DNA from: Escallonia rubra
Lineage: Eukaryota > Streptophyta > Magnoliopsida > Escalloniales > Escalloniaceae
Length of the DNA: 64,000 bases
Direction of reading: 5' to 3'
Assembly: GCA_033065855.1 (NCBI GenBank)
Contig: JAVXUO010000986.1
Span: forward strand, 124,001-188,000
The notes under the pieces were generated by a model that saw only the letters and a program-made list of their open reading frames with translations, was not told the DNA's origin and searched no databases. Shown here piece after piece: positions 48,581 to 59,068 of this stretch; the stretch's first letter is position 1, and each line of letters begins with the position of its first letter. Made by a program: the position numbers and the translations under genes.

Positions 48581-49848
48581 TGTTAACCCTACGGTTATTT
48601 AACCTATGATTATATTTAATTTTGATGATAACTAACATTGATGCTTATGTTGTCTAACATGCATTGAGTTGATGAAGAAATAAGTACAATCTCATACTCA
48701 TGCAAACGAACAATTAGACGAGCAAATCGATCAAAGACACTCAGGGGAACGCATCAAAGATGGAATACTTCGATTGAGTTTTACAATGATTTATATTCCT
48801 TTCTTTGTAACTAGACATAGAGAGTTGATCGTATCGATGACTTGACTTAGAATTTTCCCATACGTTTCCCTTACATGCATAAACTTTTTCATTCTTTGAA
48901 AATAGGGAAAATTGCATATTCTGGAATACAGTCGACTGCAAGTTGGGCAGAGAGTTTTTACAGTCGACTGAATTGGAATGCAGTCGACTGAAATAATTCC
49001 AGTAGCCTATTACAGTCGACTGCAATTGAAAATTTTGAATTTCCAACGGCTACTTTGAGAATACAGTCGACTGCGTTTACCGTTTGGCGCATTAAATGTC
49101 CTACCAACTTCTAAGAGGTCATATTAATTCCCACAACTATATAAACTCATTTTGGGCATAGTTTTGATTCATCAATTGCATTCAAAGCCCTCTTATCTTG
49201 CATATACTCAAATATCAAAGCAATTGTTCAATCTCTCTTGGTTTTCATTGTTTTCTCATCCAATCCAAGAGAGCATTTATTGTGAGCTTACATTTGAGAG
49301 ATATACACTTTTATAAGTCATCATACACTCATCTTTCTTGTTCTAGAGCTTAAACTTGTACTCATCTACTTCTTGAGAGTGAATCTTTGTACACAATTCT
49401 TCATCTAAATTTTCTTGTATCAACGCTTGGGGTTGTCAAGATTTGGAGCTTTGTGATTTTCAAAGCTTGTTCTTGATGTGGGTATAGCATCAAGGGATTG
49501 TAAGAGGTTCGATCTTAACCCGTAAGAAAGATCATACTAGTGGATTCTTGGGCCTTTCAGGGACTTCCTTGAAGGGGTGGACGTAGGCTTGAGGGTAATT
49601 CGAGCCAAACCATCTAAATCTCAAGCGTCAAGTATCTCTAAACCCTTTTCTCTTTACATTATTGTTTTATACTTGTGTTGAGATTGATTAGATTGCTTAT
49701 TTGAGATATTGTGTTTGAGGTTTGTTGATTGAAGCTATTTAACTGTTCTTCATAGTTTCTCTAAGTTTGTAGTGATTACTTGTTAATTTTTTTAAAGTAG
49801 TCTTAAAACCCTATTCACCCCCACTCTAGGGTTATCTTTTTAGTTTCA
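48581..49848 (+). repeat. Sirevirus 5' LTR, 1268 bp, complete
   Basis: Starts TGTTAACCCTACGG and ends in CA two bases before the PBS. It matches the minus-strand LTR at 35988-37196. A cluster of perfect CAGTCGACTG palindromes lies at 48929-49072 (five or six copies). The end, with CTATTCACCCCCACTCTAGG, is typical of Sirevirus LTRs. Confidence 0.92.
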
Positions 49849-49850
49849 AG

Positions 49851-49862
49851 TGGTGTCAGAGC
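49851..49862 (+). other. Primer-binding site of the Sirevirus
   Basis: TGGTGTCAGAGC is one base off the initiator-methionine tRNA complement and sits two bases after the LTR. Confidence 0.85.
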
Positions 49863-49908
49863 CTCAGTTCTTGATATATTGGGTAACGCCAAGAGAGTTA
49901 ATCGATCA

Positions 49909-50690
49909 TGGCTTACGTTGGGGGAATGGAGGGTAGTTCTACCACTAGGCCTCCATTGTTTAATAGGACCAATTAGTGTGTGTAGAAAGTTAAGATGAAA
50001 ATTTACTTAGAGTCTCGAGACTATGAGATGTGGGATATTGTAGAGAATGGCCATTCATTTCGACAAAGTTGGTTGACAAAGGTGAGGAGCCTAAATCAAA
50101 ATTGGAGTATAGTGATCATGATAAGAAGATGATTTGTATGAATGCTAAAGAAAAAAAATTATCTTATTTGTGCTTTAGATGCTAATGAGCTCAATAGATT
50201 CATTATGTGTAATTCCGCTAAGAGTATTTGGGATACTCTACAAGTTACGCATGAAAAAACTTCACTTCTTAGAGATTCCAAGATGAACTTGTTGTTTAGA
50301 GATTATGAGTTATTCCATATGCTTCCAAATGAATCCGTTACAGATATAAATACTCGTTTCACTAACATTGTGAACCCTTTTAAGCAATTGAGCAAGGAAT
50401 TCACTAATGGTGATCTCGTAAGAAAGGTGATTAGGTCATTACCAAGAGCTTGGGATGCAAAGATCACCGCCATCCAAGATTCGAAGAATCTTAATATCTT
50501 TCCTCTTGATGAATTGATGTGCTCACTAATGACGTACGAAATGCAACTCAAATCCTTTGATCAAGAGGACGTCAAGAAGAAGTCTACATCAATTACTATT
50601 AAAGCTTCATCTTCAAACCTTGTGTCAAGTGATGATGAAGAAGAATTTGATGAAAAGGATGTTGCAATGGTTGCAAAGAATCAGCCTGAA
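49909..50690 (+). pseudogene. Sirevirus gag (UBN2-type), truncated
   Basis: Begins MAYVGGMEGSS, soon hits a stop, then continues as KIYLESRDYEMWDIVENG and the long open part 50142-50690. Landmarks are ICALDANELNRF, KSIWDTLQVTHE, a KMNLLFRDYELF block, RSLPRAWDAKITAI and an acidic SSDDEEEFDEKDVAM end. This is the copia gag-polypeptide (UBN2) domain that packages element RNA. The zinc knuckle, protease and pol are missing: homology stops near 50690, where the Tat antisense ORF region begins. Confidence 0.85.
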
Positions 50691-50699
50691 GGGGACCCG

Positions 50700-52420
50700 A
50701 CACATTGCTCTCATCTTCTTCCAACCTCTTATCTGGGGTACTGGAGCTCCCCCGTAGAGGTCTAAACGATAGTCTCCATAAGCCCAGCGGAGCCCTATCC
50801 GGCATTCGATCCACCTATCAATGGTAGCATTGAGCGAGTTGGTGTAGGTGTTTCTGTCAGCTCTCCAGATGGCCCATGCAGTTCCATCAAGTCTCGTAGA
50901 GTAGATACCATGTCTTTTAGACTATAGATCATCCAGTAGGCATCCCTCGACATCTCGCTCGAAACCTACATAAGGAAAACCATAGTGTTAAGCCAAACCA
51001 AAATGATTAAAGTGCATGTGATAAAATTTGAAAGTCAAGTTCATCATCTTGACACGAGCTAGTTCCTTGAGCCTTAACATATCCTCGTCCTTCTTCAGCA
51101 GATCGATCGGCTACGTCTCGTGGCCGTTACCCCTCAAGTACCTCGACAGCATTCAAGAAGGGAACGAGATCCCCTCTGCCGCCTCATGCTCGTTTTTGCC
51201 CTCTCCCTTCCTGTCCCGAGCCGCTCAAGCCTTCTAGATCCTCTTCGCCCACTCCACAGTCCAATGAGGGGCTAAATCCTCACATGAATGCCTCATAGGT
51301 ACGAGGATCATTTGGACACCTGAAGGAGGACATCGCAATCCCCCGAGTGAAACTCTATCTCAGGCCCCGGTCCAGAGTCCCTGTCTGATTCATCTCCAAA
51401 GGAAGAGCAATAAGGATCCGAGGCTCGACATCAGAGTGGTGCTGAAAGAGCACTCTCTTCCCCATGTAGAAATTCTTACGGGAGTACCCCACCAGTAGAG
51501 CCTAACATCAGGGGAGCTCCAGCTCCTCCGGGTAAAACTCCTCTCCATGCCACTTGGACATGGACTTTTGAAAGAAGTACATATGTGAGTGTTGATCAAG
51601 TAAGCACCAAAAGAGAGGGAAATTTAATTCTAAATAAAAAACTAACTGTGCACTAAGCCAAGCCATTGAGGCTATCTCTGTAAACCCTCAATGTGGTCCC
51701 AACTTGATCGTCGTAAAAATTCTAACCTTACATCACTGCACGAGTCTCAATCGTCTACCCTTGCACCAATTGCGGTCAACGCGACCCCAAAACCTCAAAA
51801 GCCCAAATCTGTGACCAAGGATAGGTAGTGAGTGATATATCCATCAAATGCATAAGAGTAATCAGATAAAGCACAAGAGTTGAGACGTACCTCCTAACCA
51901 TCACGGTATCCCAAAATAGCGAACCTATCGAGTGGTATAGATGAGCCATAGCTAGAGTACCCCAATCGTATTCCCCAAAGTCCTCCAATGCTCTCAACCA
52001 CCAGAGCTACACTGAATCAAGCAGTTCTATATTGCATCGTACCCTCCATTACCAAGCAATATAGGATCGTTGTTTTGTAGGATGGCTCAAACCCAAGCAA
52101 CTGATTCACAAGGTCACGGTCCATGTCGACATCATAGGCCCATTGAGCAGGCCTCCCTCGAACGCAAGTACTCATAATATTCATAAAGTTGTACAGGGTA
52201 TGCATAGCCTCGCCGAACTATAAATGGAACATGTTGGTGGAATCCCACCAATTCTACGTCAAGGTCAACAAATGCTTTTTACTCTGGGCAAAAGCATGTA
52301 ACCTGTTTAAGAAGAGGTCGAATCGGGACTAGGATATCCTATTCTCCACCTAATCCAATACCTTTGCCACCATCCTCGTACCAAATTCGGGGAGCCCCTA
52401 CAAATAGATATTCGAGGGGA
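50700..52420 (-). pseudogene. Antisense ORF of Tat-like element, plant-mobile-domain-like
   Basis: On the minus strand, coding-like pieces include EDFGEYDWGTLAMAHLYHSI and TTYPWSQIWAFEV (51776-51997). These resemble the Y.WG.A.LA.LY ... LQ.WAWE pattern of the plant mobile domain (PMD). Upstream pieces (52017-52205) contain MDRDLVNQLLGF. The frame is broken many times. Its position, antisense and just before a Tat-type LTR, fits the extra antisense ORFs described in Tat-lineage elements. The matching end of the ORF is also seen at 2542-2880 in the other copy. The role of these ORFs is unknown. Confidence 0.5.
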
Positions 52421-52539
52421 GGGGCTGCACAAAATCAAGAGAAAAGGAAAACATTTCAAAGCCCATCCAGTTTATGCATGAAGTGCATGAAAAACAAAGA
52501 GGAAAAATTATTGTGGGCCCTAGTTTGCTTGGGAATGTT

Positions 52540-55348
52540 GAGTGTGTGAAAAAAAAGTGTGCAATAACGTGTATCACCTAAAGATAATCGGTGGAAAACA
52601 TACGTCGTCGGTGAAAAACTGGCCTAATCTGGGGCCTACGTTTGCGTTCCCTTCTTGTATGTTGAAGTTCCATCCTTATGGTCAAAACTAATGAAGGAGA
52701 AGAGGGGATTTCAAGAACTTATAAAAGGAAATTATAGTTGGAGAAGGATTAGAGAGAGAAATCCTTCTTGGGGTCAAATTTGATAGAGAATGTGAGTAGA
52801 TTATGATTGGAAGTATCGCGCCAAAATCTGAAAAGAGAACCGACCAGTTTTCTAGTTTAGATCTGTCAAACTCACTAACAAATCATCCAATTTTTGACAT
52901 TTTCATTTGTCGCAATCTAAACACTCTAACTGACTTGACGGTGTTCTACATGTTATTTTGGCCCTTCCAAATCTCTAATCAACCGGCCGATTTTAGGTAT
53001 CAAAAAAAAATATGAGAGAGAATTTTTCTTCTTGTGTGCTTTTGTGCTTAGTTTGAAATTCACTTGCATATTTGCATGCTTTCAATTAAATTTCAAAAAT
53101 GTCCCTTAATTTTGTGAATATTGTGTGCATATGTGCTTTCATGCTTATACTTTGAAATTCGTGAAAGTTTATGATTACCAAATCTATTGCCCAATTTAGT
53201 GATATAAAACAGTGTAAGGTCTAGTATCGTCTTGTATCCTTTATTGCCAGAAGCTACATTTTCTCTATACCAAATAGGGAATAAGTTGATAGAGTTCAAC
53301 ATTCAACGACCATCTGTCCTTAGACATCGTTGGCTCTAGATTTAAGTGATTTTACTACAATTTTTCCTTTTATATGTCTAAGCGACCAACCACTTCCATA
53401 AGTTGTTTGCTTTGACTCTTGGATATTCTAGCGTTCCTAAGTGACCAATTGCTTCCATGCATTGTTGCCTTCGGCTCTTAGGTTCTCCCTTTCATGTATC
53501 TAAGCGACCAACCACTTCCACGCGTTGTTGGCTCCAACTCTTGGATATATTCCAGTGTTCTTAAGCTACCTACCCTTTACACGCGTTGTTGGCTCTAGCT
53601 CTTGGACATATTCTAGTGTTCGTAAGCGACCAACCTCTTTCATGCGTTGTTGGCTCCAGCTTTTAGGTTCACCCTTTCATGTGTTAAATTGACCAACTGC
53701 TCCCACGCGTTCTTAGCTCCAGCTCTCGGATATATTCTAGTGTTCCAAAGCGACCAACCGCTTTCACGCGTTGTCGGCTCTGTCTCTTGGATATACTCCA
53801 GTGTTCCTAAAAGACCAACAGCTTCCACGAGTTGTTGGCTCCAGTTCTTAGGTGTGACATTTTTTTTCTTTTTAGTTTTCTTAGACGAACAATTGTTGTT
53901 ACAGTTGGTTCCGGCCCCAGACAAGGTTCGACTTCATTTTCTCTGATGACATTGTTCAATGACTAGTAGTTGTTATTGCTGGCTCCGGCTTCGACCAATA
54001 TCCGCACTTTATCCTAATTAGTTAGATTCCTCATCGGGGGATACGTAAGAAGCCCTATAAAGGTCTGACATCATATCTATGTATAATCCGCGAGCTCGTT
54101 TAAGGTCTCATGGTCTATTTCCTGTTTCTCTACAAAAAAATGTGTTGCTTTTCTCTGATGTTCGCCGCGAGCAAGCTCCCTCGCTGATGGGCTCTTTAGA
54201 TAACCCATTTTTGTAATCATTTGTAATAAAATAATTATTGGGCTTTATTAATTAGAGTTGTTACTAGGGTCAGGCCTGATAATATAGCTTAATTAATTTA
54301 ATATAGTCCATTACTAGTCCAGTCCAATTGTCCAGTCATGTTAGTAATTGGGTCCAGTCCAATCAGTAGGTTGGTCAAGTCCACATGTCAAGAGAGTGAT
54401 TTTACTTAGAAGATTTCATATTATTTGTGATTTATCATCGATGCAATTGATTTAAATGCAACAAGAAGATAATTTTTGAATCTTATACATCACATCTAAT
54501 AAATTAAAGATAATTACCGAATTAGGGTAACTTAATGTCTCGAAATTCAGAAAAAAAAAATTAATTTTAAATTATGAAATGAATCGGCCGCTTTTCAAAA
54601 AATTGACCGATTGGTTGACTTTTCTAAGTCTGCGATTTTTATCAAATATTTTGTCTTAGCATCAGATTACAGACACCTCTAAAGACTTTTTAAGTCTCTT
54701 GCATCATGGATTCTTCATAAAGTATTTCGAGTCTTCTAAGCAAGCAGACTGACAAGGTAGATTTTGTCGCTTTCTAAGCTAGTCTAATATAATGGTTCAG
54801 GATGTGTCTCCTTACCCGCAATCACATTTCATTTCCAATGTAATAATCATAAAAAAGAGTCTTTTCATTTCTTAGTTCGAGTCTAAGAGCAAAGTGTAGG
54901 TCGTCTACGGCCCGTAGGATCAGAGTTGAACTACGGTTATTTTGATTCTGCTTTACCAGGCCATATACGTAAGCCGTTCGACCCCTGATGTCAAGTTCAA
55001 ATCAATAATATAGAATCAAATTTACGGTTTATATTATTGCATGGTTATGTGTTAAAAAGCCCAAAAATTAATAGAAATAAAATAGAGACCAAAAGGTTAT
55101 GGCGGATCCTGACACCTTCCCGTCGTATAACTTAGTCCTGGAATCCATCTTTTTGTTTTCTAGAAATTAGTAGTCTTTTTGGATACTTTTAGAGTCATTT
55201 TTCATGTTTTATTATTTTCTTGTGTTTTAACTAAATAAAATGGCGACTTCCTAATTTAGACTCCTCGGTCTAGGATTTTTTCGAGGCGGTTCAAGACAAA
55301 CGTGTTAGACAACCACTGAATGCGATGGGGGGCCAAATTCAATAGCCA
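52540..55348 (+). mobile_element. Tat-lineage Ty3/gypsy LTR, plus strand, about 2.8 kb
   Basis: Matches 1-2535 reversed. The start is estimated at the TGTGTGAAAAAAAAGTG block near 52547. The end is at CA just before the GGCGACTCC site. A GAGGCGGTTCAAGACAAACG-like and CCACTGAATGCGATGGGGGG tail precedes the PBS, typical of this lineage's LTR end. It contains tandem repeats at 53340-53960. No coding sequence is present. Confidence 0.6.
53340..53960. repeat. Tandem repeat, about 60-bp period, nine to ten units
   Basis: The unit is AAGCGACCAAC followed by YGCTTCCACGCGTTGTTGGC, TCCAGCTCTTGGATATATTC and an AGTGTTCCT tail. It is the reverse complement of the GGAGCCAAC/GTTGGTCGCTT units at about 1395-1570, but expanded here, while the other copy expanded a different unit. 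Confidence 0.8.
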
Positions 55349-55351
55349 ACC

Positions 55352-55360
55352 GGCGACTCC
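55352..55360 (+). other. Tat-type primer-binding site (GGCGACTCC)
   Basis: This is the core of the tRNA-Arg-complementary PBS used by Tat/Ogre elements. It is followed by about 130 bp of leader-like sequence before homology is lost. Confidence 0.55.
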
Positions 55361-55489
55361 TTAGTTCCCACAAGATGCCTTGAGGGATCATCCAGAAGTG
55401 AATCGAACCAAAGTGGTAGCGAATTATAAGGGGAAGCAGCTAGCTGCGGTCAACTACTAGCAACAAATAGAGCTTGAAGATCGACTAAA

Positions 55490-56018
55490 TCGTCACTTCC
55501 TTGGAAGACATAATGAAATAAATACAATTGCATATACATACTTGATCGATAAATGATGCACATAGAAAAAAAGAAAGAAATAGCCCTACTCAACGATGGA
55601 TATAGTAGGGATAGTATTTTAGCGAATCAAAGGCTCAAGTAGCTATCTATTTCCAAGGTTTCAGTTGCATTCTACTCTTACAAGGCAAAATAGCCAACCC
55701 TTCCCTCTTTCTCTCATTGAAGAGGCTCTTTCCCTCGTCAAAGAGAAAAAGCAATGCGAGCGCCACTTCTTGACTTAGAGATAGGCAAGGGTCTATTTGC
55801 CGCCTTCTTTTTAACTGACTTCCTTCTTTCAAGTTCTCCCTAAGAATGGTCTACGGTTCTCATATAAGAAGAAGAGAAACTGAACTTGACTAAAGCGTAG
55901 GGAAAACTTTTGCAAGGGCAATCGACTATACCGGCTCGTGTGAAGACATACAGAGATAGTCTTAATAACTACATTTGATATTGTCACTGAATTAAAGAAA
56001 AGATTTCCCGGGTTCAAG
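55490..56018. other. Sequence of different character between Tat LTR and CCX copy 2
   Basis: This stretch is less AT-rich, with balanced purine-pyrimidine tracts such as GCAATGCGAGCGCCACTTC and CTAAGAATGGTCTACGG, and reads like plant mitochondrial intergenic DNA. It contains no recognised gene. It directly abuts the truncated 3' end of CCX copy 2 and is not present at CCX copy 1. Organelle origin is a guess. Confidence 0.3.
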
Positions 56019-56020
56019 GA

Positions 56021-57724
56021 TTATGAAACACTTGTCCACCAGCCAAGAGCCCTGGCAAGTTGTAGAAACACAAAGCAGAAGTATATTGCAAGGAGGCCTC
56101 CTCCCAAAAGCCGATTAAGCTGCATGTTCTTCTTAGGCAGTATCACAAGTGCCCAAAGTAGTCCGCCCATTAGAAATCCGATTGTTTCATAAAGACAAGG
56201 ATTCCTAGGAATCACAAATGAAGATGGATATACGGACCATGATGAGAAAACAACTGACAACCCCAAACCCACCAATGTATTGTACAGGGGCCCTGCGTAA
56301 CAGCCCGAAATTGCAATCTGGGCCCCGTCTGGCCCGCCATTCGTTGCCAAAGCCACATTACTCACCAAATCTCCAGTTGAATTACCCCAAGCAAGTAGAG
56401 TAACCGCTAAAATTGAAGGACTTATTCCAACTATGATCCCAAGTGAACTCAACAAAGAAACCAACTCCTCAGCAGCAATATAAATCCAAGTGATGCTCAT
56501 TACAAACCCAGCTGCTAGCCAAAGGACCAAGCATTTTTTCGGTGGGCTCAGGCTAAACTTGCTAGTGGCCAAAAAAGCACAACTGCCAAGAACTATCCCA
56601 ACGAACCCAGAAGTAATGTAAATTATCAAACTAGTCTTGGAGCCCATGTCCTCTCTTTGGGTGTTCCACAGAGTCGCTATTAAAATTGGAGCCAAGAATA
56701 CTGAAGTAATTGCAAATGGCCTAGACCATCTTTCTTCACTAACTGCTGGAATAGTAAGTCTTCTAGGCAAGTAAAGTGGCAACTCCAAAACTTTAAGAAG
56801 CAAACCAAGGTAATTACCATTACTACCGTTCCATTCTTCACACCCAAATTTCTCATCGGAAAAACAGTTTTCCACATCAACACCCCCCAATAAGGGATCA
56901 GTAATCTCAACAAACTCTTCTTTTGCTGAAGCTACTCTTTCTTTCTTACAGTAGAAGAAATGCGTGATGGAAATCACACATACGTACACAAAATAAACCA
57001 TGGTAAAACAAATAGCAACCCAAAAGTTTATCCTTCCAACAAGAATAATTAGCAGTAATGAACCAAGAGAAAATAGAAAGAAAACTACATCTCGAACGAA
57101 GCTAGTCTTATCAACTACTATTTTCCTCGAAGCACCTGTTATGCATATAACTCCGACAACAATACTTGATATGAAAAAAGCTCCGCCCAAGACAGTGTTT
57201 AGGCCCACTTCACCATTACCGGATTGGGCAAACGAGATAATACTTTCAAAGACATCGTTGGCGCCATTTCCTAGCGGAAGAAGGATGGCTCCGGTGATGG
57301 TTGGAGGGAGGTTCATAACCCTTGACAAGTTTTTCAAGGAATGACAAAAGTAGTCCGATGCTGTGTTACCTAAGAGATATATTAATAGAAGAAACCACAG
57401 GAGAAGTATGGTGTATCCTAACACAGGGAATCTCCCACAGGTGCAGTAGAAGATTTCGAGAAAGTTTATGTAGGCTTTTGGGTGGCAGGGGATATGTGAC
57501 TTTATGTATGCGCACTTGGCTTTGTAGTCGGGGTAATCGTGAAAGGCAGTGCAAGCGTCGTCGTTTTGATCATGGGTGTTGGGAGATTTTGTGAAGGGGG
57601 TGATGGAGGTGGTGCTGGACTTCATGCGGGGAAGAAGATTGGTAATGAGATGGAGAGACAGAAGGAAGATGAAGGAGGTGTTGAGGATGAGAGATAATAC
57701 CTTTGTTGAGGCGAGACTTTTCAT
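56021..57724 (-). CDS. CCX: Cation/Ca2+ exchanger (CCX family), copy 2, shortened C terminus
   Basis: A 567-residue intronless protein about 93% identical to copy 1 (roughly 40 substitutions by eye and one extra threonine near residue 39). The alpha-1 motif GNGANDVFES (152-161) is unchanged. The alpha-2 motif reads GNSTGDL (447-453) where copy 1 has GNSIGDL. The protein ends WWTSVS, 14 residues short of copy 1. Homology between the loci stops at the same point, so the new stop comes from the breakpoint junction. All membrane segments remain, so it may still work. I start at the ATG ending at 57724: the in-frame codon at 57848-57850 is TTG. The frame is fully open, which suggests a recent copy or selection. 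Confidence 0.92.
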   Translation of the reverse strand: MKSLASTKVLSLILNTSFIFLLSLHLITNLLPRMKSSTTSITPFTKSPNTHDQNDDACTAFHDYPDYKAKCAYIKSHIPCHPKAYINFLEIFYCTCGRFPVLGYTILLLWFLLLIYLLGNTASDYFCHSLKNLSRVMNLPPTITGAILLPLGNGANDVFESIISFAQSGNGEVGLNTVLGGAFFISSIVVGVICITGASRKIVVDKTSFVRDVVFFLFSLGSLLLIILVGRINFWVAICFTMVYFVYVCVISITHFFYCKKERVASAKEEFVEITDPLLGGVDVENCFSDEKFGCEEWNGSNGNYLGLLLKVLELPLYLPRRLTIPAVSEERWSRPFAITSVFLAPILIATLWNTQREDMGSKTSLIIYITSGFVGIVLGSCAFLATSKFSLSPPKKCLVLWLAAGFVMSITWIYIAAEELVSLLSSLGIIVGISPSILAVTLLAWGNSTGDLVSNVALATNGGPDGAQIAISGCYAGPLYNTLVGLGLSVVFSSWSVYPSSFVIPRNPCLYETIGFLMGGLLWALVILPKKNMQLNRLLGGGLLAIYFCFVFLQLARALGWWTSVS

Positions 57725-57883
57725 TGTGGAAGATGGAGAGGATTGGAGAGGTATTACAGAGGTGATTGCTATTGATTCTTGAACAAAGTAGTAGTGAAGT
57801 CTTTCTGGGTCAAGTGATTTGCAGAAGACGAGGTGTTTGATCAGAAACAAGCAATGGGTTTGGTGGGGGTGGGGCTTTGTAAG
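57725..57883. promoter_or_regulatory. Upstream flank of CCX copy 2 shared with copy 1
   Basis: About 160 bp of 5' flank, including the ATG-less open frame and the G-rich segment, is shared with copy 1. Homology ends at the GGGGCTTTG block near 57880, just before a hairpin. The duplicated segment therefore holds only the gene and a short 5' flank, so the two copies have different distal promoters. Confidence 0.5.
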
Positions 57884-57919
57884 TGTAAAATATCTAGAAT
57901 AGTTCTAAATATTTTACAC
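57884..57919. repeat. Hairpin at the CCX copy 2 duplication boundary
   Basis: GTGTAAAATATCTAGAA and TTCTAAATATTTTACAC form a 17-bp stem with one mismatch and a tiny loop. It sits where homology to copy 1 ends. A second copy of the G-rich CAGTGGGTCCAGTGGGGG segment follows at 57927. Confidence 0.8.
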
Positions 57920-58047
57920 TTTCAAAGCAGTGGGTCCAGTGGGGGGGGGGTGTTGACCGCAGCCCGAGATTGGGTGGATAGCCGCCCCGCTGTCCGCTTA
58001 TGTATTGTTGAGGGACGAGTGGAGGCTCGTAAGGCGGCTCCTCTTGA

Positions 58048-58103
58048 GAATTTTGAGTCGATACGATACCACATGTGGCTGCAACCACATATGGTATCTT
58101 ATT
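58048..58103. repeat. Inverted repeat, about 55 bp
   Basis: GATACCACATGTGG and CCACATATGGTATC, extended by GAGTCGATAC / TATTCGATTC arms, form an imperfect stem around a GCTGCAA loop. Association with a mobile element is not established. Confidence 0.7.
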
Positions 58104-58520
58104 CGATTCGTCGTGCATGTCGAATTTGGCTGGTGGGCTGCGCATTTCAACCCTACGGCTTGAGTTATCTGTTTTTTAATTTCCCACATTCTAGGCATGA
58201 ATAGATGATTTTAATTGAGCAGCGCTTTCATGGTGGATGGAGTGAGTTCAGGTTCCAGGATTGGTATTTGAGACAATAGCCTAAATGGGGCTTGAACTTT
58301 CACGGTGAGACCATGACCCTTACACTTTACAATGTTAGCCGCGTTAATTTTTTTGCCTGCTTCCACTAATTTACACGTTAGTCAGCCCCACAACTGGGCC
58401 ATTTGAGTTGTTTGCATCCCCCACCCACCCACCCACCCAACCTAACTAATTTACACATTAGTGAGATGGTATATGAGATGTAATAACTTGATATTTTGTG
58501 CAAATCGTTTATTATTGTAG

Positions 58521-59068
58521 ATCGCCCATGATAGAGTTGATGTTCGTCTCAATTTGCTTGTTGCTGGCCCTAATAGACTAGTTTCGTGTTATAAAGGGTA
58601 CATTATCAACGGGTTTAGGTTTAACTCAATGAAAGTTGACCTTAGTAAACAAACTCAAAACAGTGGAGTTTTAGTCAAAGGTGACTCTTAAAATAATAGT
58701 GAGCGTGATTTTTATGGGCAGTTAGAGGAGGTTGTTGAACTAGATTATTATGTCAGCGGTAATCGACTGGTAATGTTCAAGTGCAGATGGTTTGACATTA
58801 CATCTGATATTCGAGTTAGTCGACATGGGATTGTAGATGTTAATATGAGGTGATACCACTTCAGGAAGATAACTATCTTGTTGATGAGTCTCATTGCGAT
58901 TTAGGCCATGCTTGAGAAGAGGTCGATGCTGAAGCCCTCCGTGATGATGATGATGACGACGATTCCGAGGAAGAAGTTGATGACGAAGAAGAAGACGATG
59001 AAGATGAAGGGGACGAAGATGACGACAAGGAGGAAGACGTTCTGTTATCTATTAGTGATAGTGATTGA
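58521..59068 (+). pseudogene. CACTA TNP2 transposase C-terminal part (DUF4216 region)
   Basis: After an AG acceptor-like site at 58519-58520 the frame reads KGYIINGFRFNSM, TQNSGVLVKGD, a YGQLEEVVELDYYVSGNRLVMFKCRWFD block and VSRHGIVDVN. This is the DUF4216 pattern found at the C terminus of plant En/Spm TNP2 proteins. One in-frame TAA follows VKGDS and a frame change follows near 58850. The tail is strongly acidic (aspartate and glutamate runs) and ends at TGA 59066-59068. It is the downstream end of an autonomous-type CACTA gene, now decayed. The catalytic region would lie upstream but is not visible in the window. Confidence 0.75.

Noticed and set aside
48115-48638. Minus-strand ORFs of 119-135 codons
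   Set aside because: Antisense to the FAR1/MULE transposase remnant, which has the conserved residues.
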